Shown here piece after piece: positions 59,591-64,000 of a stretch of 64,000 bases of DNA. The stretch lies in assembly GCF_000230735.2 (NCBI RefSeq), contig NC_019963.1, forward strand, positions 1-64,000, given 5' to 3'. The position numbers and the translations under genes are program-made. The number at the start of each line of letters is the position of its first letter. The first letter of the stretch is position 1. Below the pieces are notes generated by a model. That model was not told the origin of the DNA, did not search any database, and worked only from the letters and a program-made list of their open reading frames with translations. The DNA is from Natrinema pellirubrum DSM 15624 (GTDB taxonomy: Archaea > Halobacteriota > Halobacteria > Halobacteriales > Natrialbaceae).

Positions 59591-59986
59591 TCAGGTATCG
59601 TTGTGGCGCTCCAGATACGTCTTCGCCGCTAAAAAGACGTATAGTGCGCCGATAGCCCGAATACCTGAGCGGAATCGCTCGTTCCATTCGATCGACTCCG
59701 GACGCTCGTACAGGAACGCGGTGGCAAATCTTCGATACAGATCGGGAAACAGGAAGACGATAGCGCCGAACACACCGGTAAGATTCATCAGCCACGCGTA
59801 TGCTCGCCCATTGAGGAGGGAAATCGCAGCTATCAGAACGCCCTCAGACCGGATAGCTGGGCCGACCCACCCTCTCACCGTTCCCTCGCTTGGATTCGCA
59901 ATCGCGAGTTTCTCGAAGAGTTTGACGATTTTGTCCGGGAACAGCGCTGAGAGAGCGCCAAGGACACCCACGAGTGTTCGAATCAT
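59591..59986 (-). CDS. Hypothetical membrane protein
   Basis: A 131-residue protein with about three hydrophobic helices (TLVGVLGALSALFPDKIVKL, GVLIAAISLLNGRAYAWLMN, LTGVFGAIVFLFPDLYRRFA). Starts at 59986 or 60013 are possible. No family recognised; located in the metal cluster. Confidence 0.6.
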   Translation of the reverse strand: MIRTLVGVLGALSALFPDKIVKLFEKLAIANPSEGTVRGWVGPAIRSEGVLIAAISLLNGRAYAWLMNLTGVFGAIVFLFPDLYRRFATAFLYERPESIEWNERFRSGIRAIGALYVFLAAKTYLERHNDT

Positions 59987-60123
59987 ACGATACTGTACGA
60001 CCGGTACGGACATAATTCCCGCTGCGACCCTACACTGGCGAGAATAAGGGGAATCCGTACAATAGCGACTTCGAATGAGGAACAACGCCCAGAGGCCGCT
60101 TCTCGAATGAACGTCCCGAATCC

Positions 60124-60399
60124 TCAGGGGTTCGGGGCATACAGGGCGTAGAGGATCGACAGCATCCCGGCGGCGGTGACGAGTGCTGCGACGAATCCCG
60201 CTTCGAAAATCGACACTTGGAGGAGTTCGAAGAGGACGCCTTCAAGGAGGCCGCCAAGCCCGACCAATGCGAAGCCGGCGGCGACGTACAGGAGTAACTG
60301 CGTGTGATGCCGTTGGTATCCGCGATAGGCCTGGTAGGCGATCACCAGCGCCAGGGCGGTCGTGAACAGCTTGCCGATGACGAATAACGTGTGTTCCAT
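60124..60399 (-). CDS. DUF7521-like small membrane protein
   Basis: A 91-residue protein with three membrane helices (TTALALVIAYQAYRGYQRHH, LYVAAGFALVGLGGLLEGVL, FVAALVTAAGMLSILYALYA). Four bases separate it from the upstream winged-helix gene, the usual haloarchaeal pairing for this family (name from memory). Function unknown. Confidence 0.78.
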   Translation of the reverse strand: MEHTLFVIGKLFTTALALVIAYQAYRGYQRHHTQLLLYVAAGFALVGLGGLLEGVLFELLQVSIFEAGFVAALVTAAGMLSILYALYAPNP

Positions 60400-60402
60400 G
60401 AG

Positions 60403-60753
60403 TCAGTCTCCCCGCATTTCCTCGAAGATGGACGTAATCCGGTCGGCGGGGTCCGGCCGAACATCGATCTGCACGTCGAAGCCCTCTGCTTGGAGGAGTA
60501 CTTCGACACGCTCGAGTCGCGCCTCGTACTCGCTGTAGTGCCGTCCGCCGGGGTCGACGTGCGTGTACTCCTCGAGGAGGCCCTGCTCGACGAGGCGGGT
60601 GACACGCCGCGAGACGGTTGGGCGTGACATGTCGCATTCCTCGCTGAGCTCCTTCGCAGACAGGCGGTCGGTCTTCGTCGCCACGAGGATGTCGCGGGCG
60701 TACTCGTCGTCGAGTGTCGCGAAGACCTCCGACGGGTCGGCCTCCTCAGTCAC
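60403..60753 (-). CDS. ArsR-like winged-helix regulator
   Basis: A 116-residue regulator. ATLDDEYARDILVATKTDRL, then SAKELSEECDMSRPTVSRRV and EQGLLEEYTHVDPGGRHYSE form the winged helix. It starts with GTG at 60753, with CTATATTA about 27-34 bases upstream, so it is leaderless. It shares a divergent promoter region with the DoxX gene and probably controls both directions. Confidence 0.85.
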   Translation of the reverse strand: MTEEADPSEVFATLDDEYARDILVATKTDRLSAKELSEECDMSRPTVSRRVTRLVEQGLLEEYTHVDPGGRHYSEYEARLERVEVLLQAEGFDVQIDVRPDPADRITSIFEEMRGD

Positions 60754-60867
60754 ACTCCTCTAATCGCCACAGGAGGGTAATATAGCCCGCCGGTTTTCTG
60801 ACTCAGAACGCCGGCTCGCTATTATATCGTCTCTACCCGCCTACTGATAGTTGAAGGTGCAATAATT

Positions 60868-61428
60868 ATGTCCACATTCGACTCCGGCATGAACCAGCTC
60901 GAGAGCAGAGTCGGGGGTCTGACCGTCGGCGGGAAAGTCCACAGCCTCAGCGCGTGGTTCGTGCTGGCGCTCCGCCTTATGATGGGCTACGCGTTTGCGT
61001 ACTCCGGGTTCACGAAGATCACCGGCGAATTCGCTGCGGGCGGCTACCTGTCGAACGTCGCCGCGACGAACGGCAACCCGCTCGCGGGCCTGTTCGCGTG
61101 GATGGGTTCGACGCCGTGGTTCGTCGAGTTCGCGAACGTCGCCGTCCCGTGGGGCGAGCTGTTCATCGGCCTCGGCCTGCTCGTCGGCGCGTTCGTCCGC
61201 CTCGCGGCGTTCTTCGGCGCGCTGATGATGCTCATGTTCTACTTCGGCAACTGGGAGGTCGCCCACGGCGTCATCAACGGGGACTTCGCGTACATGCTCG
61301 TGTTCCTCGCGGTTGCCGCGTTCGCCGCGGGCCGCATCCTGGGCCTCGACCAGTACATCGAGAACTACGACGTCGGTGGCGAGACGCTCGTCGAGCGCTA
61401 CCCCGCCCTCGAATACATCCTCGGCTAA
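60868..61428 (+). CDS. DoxX-family membrane protein
   Basis: A 186-residue four-helix membrane protein. LALRLMMGYAFAYSGFTKIT, VPWGELFIGLGLLVGAFVRL and FGALMMLMFYFGNWEVAHG are DoxX hallmarks. Relatives take part in thiosulfate:quinone oxidation or redox homeostasis; role here unknown. ATTATAT about 40 bases upstream is a candidate promoter. Confidence 0.9.
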   Translation: MSTFDSGMNQLESRVGGLTVGGKVHSLSAWFVLALRLMMGYAFAYSGFTKITGEFAAGGYLSNVAATNGNPLAGLFAWMGSTPWFVEFANVAVPWGELFIGLGLLVGAFVRLAAFFGALMMLMFYFGNWEVAHGVINGDFAYMLVFLAVAAFAAGRILGLDQYIENYDVGGETLVERYPALEYILG

Positions 61429-61456
61429 CCACGCCGAGACCTTTGGGAGTACAACA

Positions 61457-61852
61457 ATGCAAGATCCAATTCAAGCACGCGGAATTCGTTCTCTGGGACT
61501 CATCGTCGTCGGAGCGCTGGCTCTGGCCGTCGTCGCCGGAATGGCGCTAACACACGCGACTGTCCCAGATGCAATGATGTGGGGCTGGCACGACGGCATG
61601 TGGAACGACGGCCACATGGCCGGATGGGGTAGCTGGGGCTGGGGGATGATGTTGTTCGGTCTCCTGTGGATGGCACTCCTCGTCGCCGTCCCCCTCGGTT
61701 TCATCTACTGGTTGGGGACGCGGTCGCAATCGAACGGCCACGCCGATGATAGCGCACTCGCCGTCCTCCAAGAGCGGTACGCCCGTGGCGAGATCGACGA
61801 CGAGGAGTTCGACCGCCGTCGCGCCCGTCTCACACCAGATGATGGACAGTAG
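61457..61852 (+). CDS. SHOCT-domain membrane protein with Trp/Met/His-rich loop
   Basis: A 131-residue protein with two membrane helices and a C-terminal SHOCT helix (LAVLQERYARGEIDDEEFDR). The loop between the helices is rich in Met, Trp, His and Gly (MMWGWHDGMWNDGHMAGWG), a composition suited to Cu(I)/Ag(I). Twenty-eight bases after doxX, so likely co-transcribed. Confidence 0.82.
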   Translation: MQDPIQARGIRSLGLIVVGALALAVVAGMALTHATVPDAMMWGWHDGMWNDGHMAGWGSWGWGMMLFGLLWMALLVAVPLGFIYWLGTRSQSNGHADDSALAVLQERYARGEIDDEEFDRRRARLTPDDGQ

Positions 61853-61866
61853 CGGCCGGTCGTTCT

Positions 61867-62316
61867 CTACTCGCTGACTTCGGTTTTCACGACGGTTGCC
61901 GGACGCGTCGTCAGCCGAAGGACACGGTCAGTGACACTTCCGAGCAACGCACGATATTCGTCCGGCCGGCGTTTGGTACCGAGCACGAGGAGATCGGCGT
62001 CACAGTTGTCTGCGTGATTCACGATGGTCTCAGCGGGGCGGCCATGTTGCATCGACATCTCGACGTCGACATCGGTCTCTGCGGCTCGATGTCGGAGTTC
62101 CGAAAGCGTCTGCTCGCCGTGTTCTTCGAGACCGTGTTCGGGGCCTTCGGCCTCGTCGACGTATTCGTCCCCGCTATACGCAGTCACGACATCCTCGTCA
62201 ACGACGTAGAGCACGTGAAGGACTGCGTTGTGAGCGGCTGCGAGCTCGAGTGCGTGCGTTTCAGCCTCTTCAGACGCGACAGTTCCTTCGGTCGACAGGA
62301 GAATTCGGTCGTACAT
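61867..62316 (-). CDS. Universal stress protein (UspA family)
   Basis: A 149-residue UspA protein. The start MYDRILLSTEGTVASEEAET and the ATP-binding end VLGTKRRPDEYRALLGSVTD then RVLRLTTRPATVVKTE are typical; the canonical G-2x-G-9x-G loop is partly altered (GTKRRPDEYRALLGS). General stress role by family. Confidence 0.88.
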   Translation of the reverse strand: MYDRILLSTEGTVASEEAETHALELAAAHNAVLHVLYVVDEDVVTAYSGDEYVDEAEGPEHGLEEHGEQTLSELRHRAAETDVDVEMSMQHGRPAETIVNHADNCDADLLVLGTKRRPDEYRALLGSVTDRVLRLTTRPATVVKTEVSE

Positions 62317-62471
62317 TCAGTCGGAATTCAAAGGCGGGTATCATAAATTCGGCTTCCAATTCCCTCCGCTCAAGAGTCACGGGAGCATGTTCAGTATGGT
62401 CACGTCAGCGGATGTGCCCAAGAACGACCGACGGACTCAATCGATACTGTGAACCCTCGACGAACTGTCCG

Positions 62472-63857
62472 TTAGTGGTCGTGTCCCTCCATCACCATCG
62501 GATGCCCGGTGGCGTATTCGTCGGGGTCCTCCTCGAAGGTCTCCTTACAGGTCTGCGAGCAGAAGTAGTATGTCTCACCGTCGTGGGTCGCCGATGGCTC
62601 GCTGTCGTCAGTTCGCATCCCACAGACGGGATCACGGTACTGGCCAGGCGCACCGAGGCCGCGACGATACACGTACAGGAGAAAGCCGGAAAGCGCGAAC
62701 GCAATGAGGTTGAGGTAGAATGTGTAGTTGAGCTCGAAGTACGTTTGCTCGGTCGCCGTCTCGCCGCCCGCCAGATCAGGGACGATGTTGAGGGCGTCGA
62801 ACAGCAGCTCCATGAGGAAGCCGGTGAACGCCATCGTCACGAAGAAGACGCCGAGAATGTACAGCATAATCTTCCAGCCGTAGTATTTCCGGTAGACGTT
62901 CAGCACGGGAATCGTGATGAGGTCGGCGTAGACGAACGCGATGATCCCGGCGAAGCTGACTCCACCGCCCCACAACGCGACCGCGAACGGGACGTTACCC
63001 ATACTGCCAACGAAACTGAGGACGGCGATGGTGACACCCATAATCGCGTTTTCGGCGGTCACGAGCAGCCCGTCGCCCTGGATGAACAGGGTGTTCCAGA
63101 CCCACTGGGGCACGAAGACGATGACGAACCCGGAAATAAGGAAGCCGGCGATGACGTCCTTCCAGATCATCGACCACTCCTTGCGGTACTGGTTCCCAAC
63201 TTTGTACCAGCCACCCCACGACAGTAACTCGTCACGCCACCCACCGCGGCTCGACATCTCCTGGCGGTAGGTCTCCATACAGCCCTCCGAGCAGAACTTG
63301 AGCGTCTCACCGCCGTCAGTCGTAAGCGTGTACTCGTCTTTGCCTTCCATCCCGCAGGTTGGATCCTCGGTGACGCCCGCCTCGTGATCGCGCTCGTTGA
63401 GCGTCTCTCGCACCTCATCGAAGAGGTTCTCCGGAAGCGTAAGATGAACGATGACGGCCATCACGGCGATGAGGATGAGGCCGCCAAGTAACTCTGCGAC
63501 CAGGAACTCCCAGCCGAGCAGAATCAGAATCATCAATCCGAGTTCGACGATGAGGTTCGTCGACGCGAACATGAACGCGAGGAAGTTCACCGCGTGCGCT
63601 CCCTTCTTGAACAGGCCCTTCCCGATAGCGACGGCGCCGAAACTACAGCCACTACTGGCCGCGCCGAACGCAGTCGCCTTGGTGAGCCCGCTCAGATCGC
63701 CATCGCCGAGGACCTGCGCCATCCGCTCCTTGGAGACGTAGACCTGGACGAGACTCGTGATCGTGAGGCCCATGATGATCGCCCACGCTGCCGTCCAGAG
63801 GAAGCCCACTCCGATACGTAGAGCTTCGGAGATGCCATCAATCATCGTCGCTACCAT
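62472..63857 (-). CDS. Permease with two YHS metal-binding domains
   Basis: A 461-residue protein of the ArsP/SO_0444-like permease family. GAASSGCSFGAVAIGKGLFK is the conserved Cys motif of the first half, and a second pseudo-symmetric half follows (GSMGNVPFAVALWGGGVSFA). Two YHS domains interrupt and end it: DPTCGMEG with LKFCSEGCMETY (about 178-213), and DPVCGM with YYFCSQTCKETF (C-terminus), ending HPMVMEGHDH. It probably exports a thiol-reactive metal or metalloid; substrate unknown. Confidence 0.85.
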   Translation of the reverse strand: MVATMIDGISEALRIGVGFLWTAAWAIIMGLTITSLVQVYVSKERMAQVLGDGDLSGLTKATAFGAASSGCSFGAVAIGKGLFKKGAHAVNFLAFMFASTNLIVELGLMILILLGWEFLVAELLGGLILIAVMAVIVHLTLPENLFDEVRETLNERDHEAGVTEDPTCGMEGKDEYTLTTDGGETLKFCSEGCMETYRQEMSSRGGWRDELLSWGGWYKVGNQYRKEWSMIWKDVIAGFLISGFVIVFVPQWVWNTLFIQGDGLLVTAENAIMGVTIAVLSFVGSMGNVPFAVALWGGGVSFAGIIAFVYADLITIPVLNVYRKYYGWKIMLYILGVFFVTMAFTGFLMELLFDALNIVPDLAGGETATEQTYFELNYTFYLNLIAFALSGFLLYVYRRGLGAPGQYRDPVCGMRTDDSEPSATHDGETYYFCSQTCKETFEEDPDEYATGHPMVMEGHDH

Positions 63858-64000
63858 AGGTATCAGTTCGAAGGGATCATCTATTGCAGTTTTCCTTCAG
63901 ATAGTTCGGGTCAGAGCCGTGGTGAGTAGGTATTCAAAAGAATTGTGGCAGGTGGAACACGTAGGTCAAAGGCACAACCGCATTGAATAGTTAGTGCGTA
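63858..64000. other. Right edge, no gene seen
   Basis: The last 143 bases are upstream of the permease start and hold no convincing ORF. An A+T-rich stretch (TATTGCAGTTTTCC) could contain its promoter. Confidence 0.4.

Noticed and set aside
1-64000. tRNA, rRNA or intact insertion sequences
   Set aside because: No cloverleaf, rRNA motif or transposase (DDE, HUH or TnpB) was recognised by reading; a tRNAscan or ISfinder run could still find a small one.

Overview
The window is a stretch of a haloarchaeal (class Halobacteria) megaplasmid or plasmid-derived island. The evidence is acidic, high-GC proteins, many leaderless genes with archaeal TATA-like boxes, an Orc1/Cdc6 initiator beside G-rich origin repeats, a plasmid copy of TFB, Bat-type HTH regulators and many small haloarchaea-only protein families. 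I cannot assign a genus. I saw no rRNA, tRNA, CRISPR array or intact transposase.

Layout: (1) 1-1860 is a replication origin: orc1/cdc6 plus at least five copies of a G-string repeat around an A+T-rich patch. (2) 1.9-8.7 kb holds an AbiE-like nucleotidyltransferase pair, a SWIM zinc-finger protein, an ArdC-type antirestriction metalloprotein and a DUF6610-like protein. A predicted arsenic permease interrupts this block. (3) 9.0-13.9 kb is an arsenic operon (arsR, ACR3 efflux, arsC), then mercuric reductase with a divergent Cys-rich HxlR regulator. (4) 13.9-27.6 kb is mostly small, minus-strand, often zinc-finger-containing hypothetical plasmid genes. A Zn/Cd/Pb P-type ATPase with a Bat-like regulator is inserted, and the block ends in a plasmid TFB. 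(5) 27.8-32.3 kb is a visibly A+T-richer accessory islet with a SIR2-domain protein and membrane proteins, probably anti-viral. (6) 32.5-36 kb has an RPA-like OB-fold protein, a very G+C-rich hairpin-filled region that may be a structured RNA, and a winged-helix/PIN toxin pair whose toxin is frameshifted. (7) 36-38.7 kb has an MBL-fold nuclease-like protein and a creatininase-family protein. (8) 53.1-39.4 kb, read leftwards, is one long conjugation-like operon: RHH regulator, pilin, surface protein, lipoprotein, VirB6-like protein, VirB3-VirB4 fusion, VirD4-like coupling ATPase and a primase-polymerase. (9) 53.3-56.6 kb is a mixed set (Cys-rich peptide, beta-propeller, histone-fold DUF1931, PadR, Fic/Doc-like). 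(10) 56.8-63.9 kb is a copper/metal cluster: CopB ATPase, CopZ, DoxX, SHOCT, UspA and a YHS-domain permease.

Three sequence-level signals stand out. First, a precise inverted repeat, TTAACCAACA-N21/22-TGTTGGTTAA, occurs six times, always upstream of a minus-strand gene. Second, about 19 short G+C palindromes, most with a T-tract on the gene-distal side, sit just before minus-strand start codons. Their stems differ in sequence but keep pairing. Third, the predicted coupling protein carries what looks like a PD-(D/E)XK nuclease fold and a primase-type winged helix. With ArdC present and almost all accessory genes on one strand, these suggest a conjugative plasmid with a co-regulated early or leading region. 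That reading is inference.
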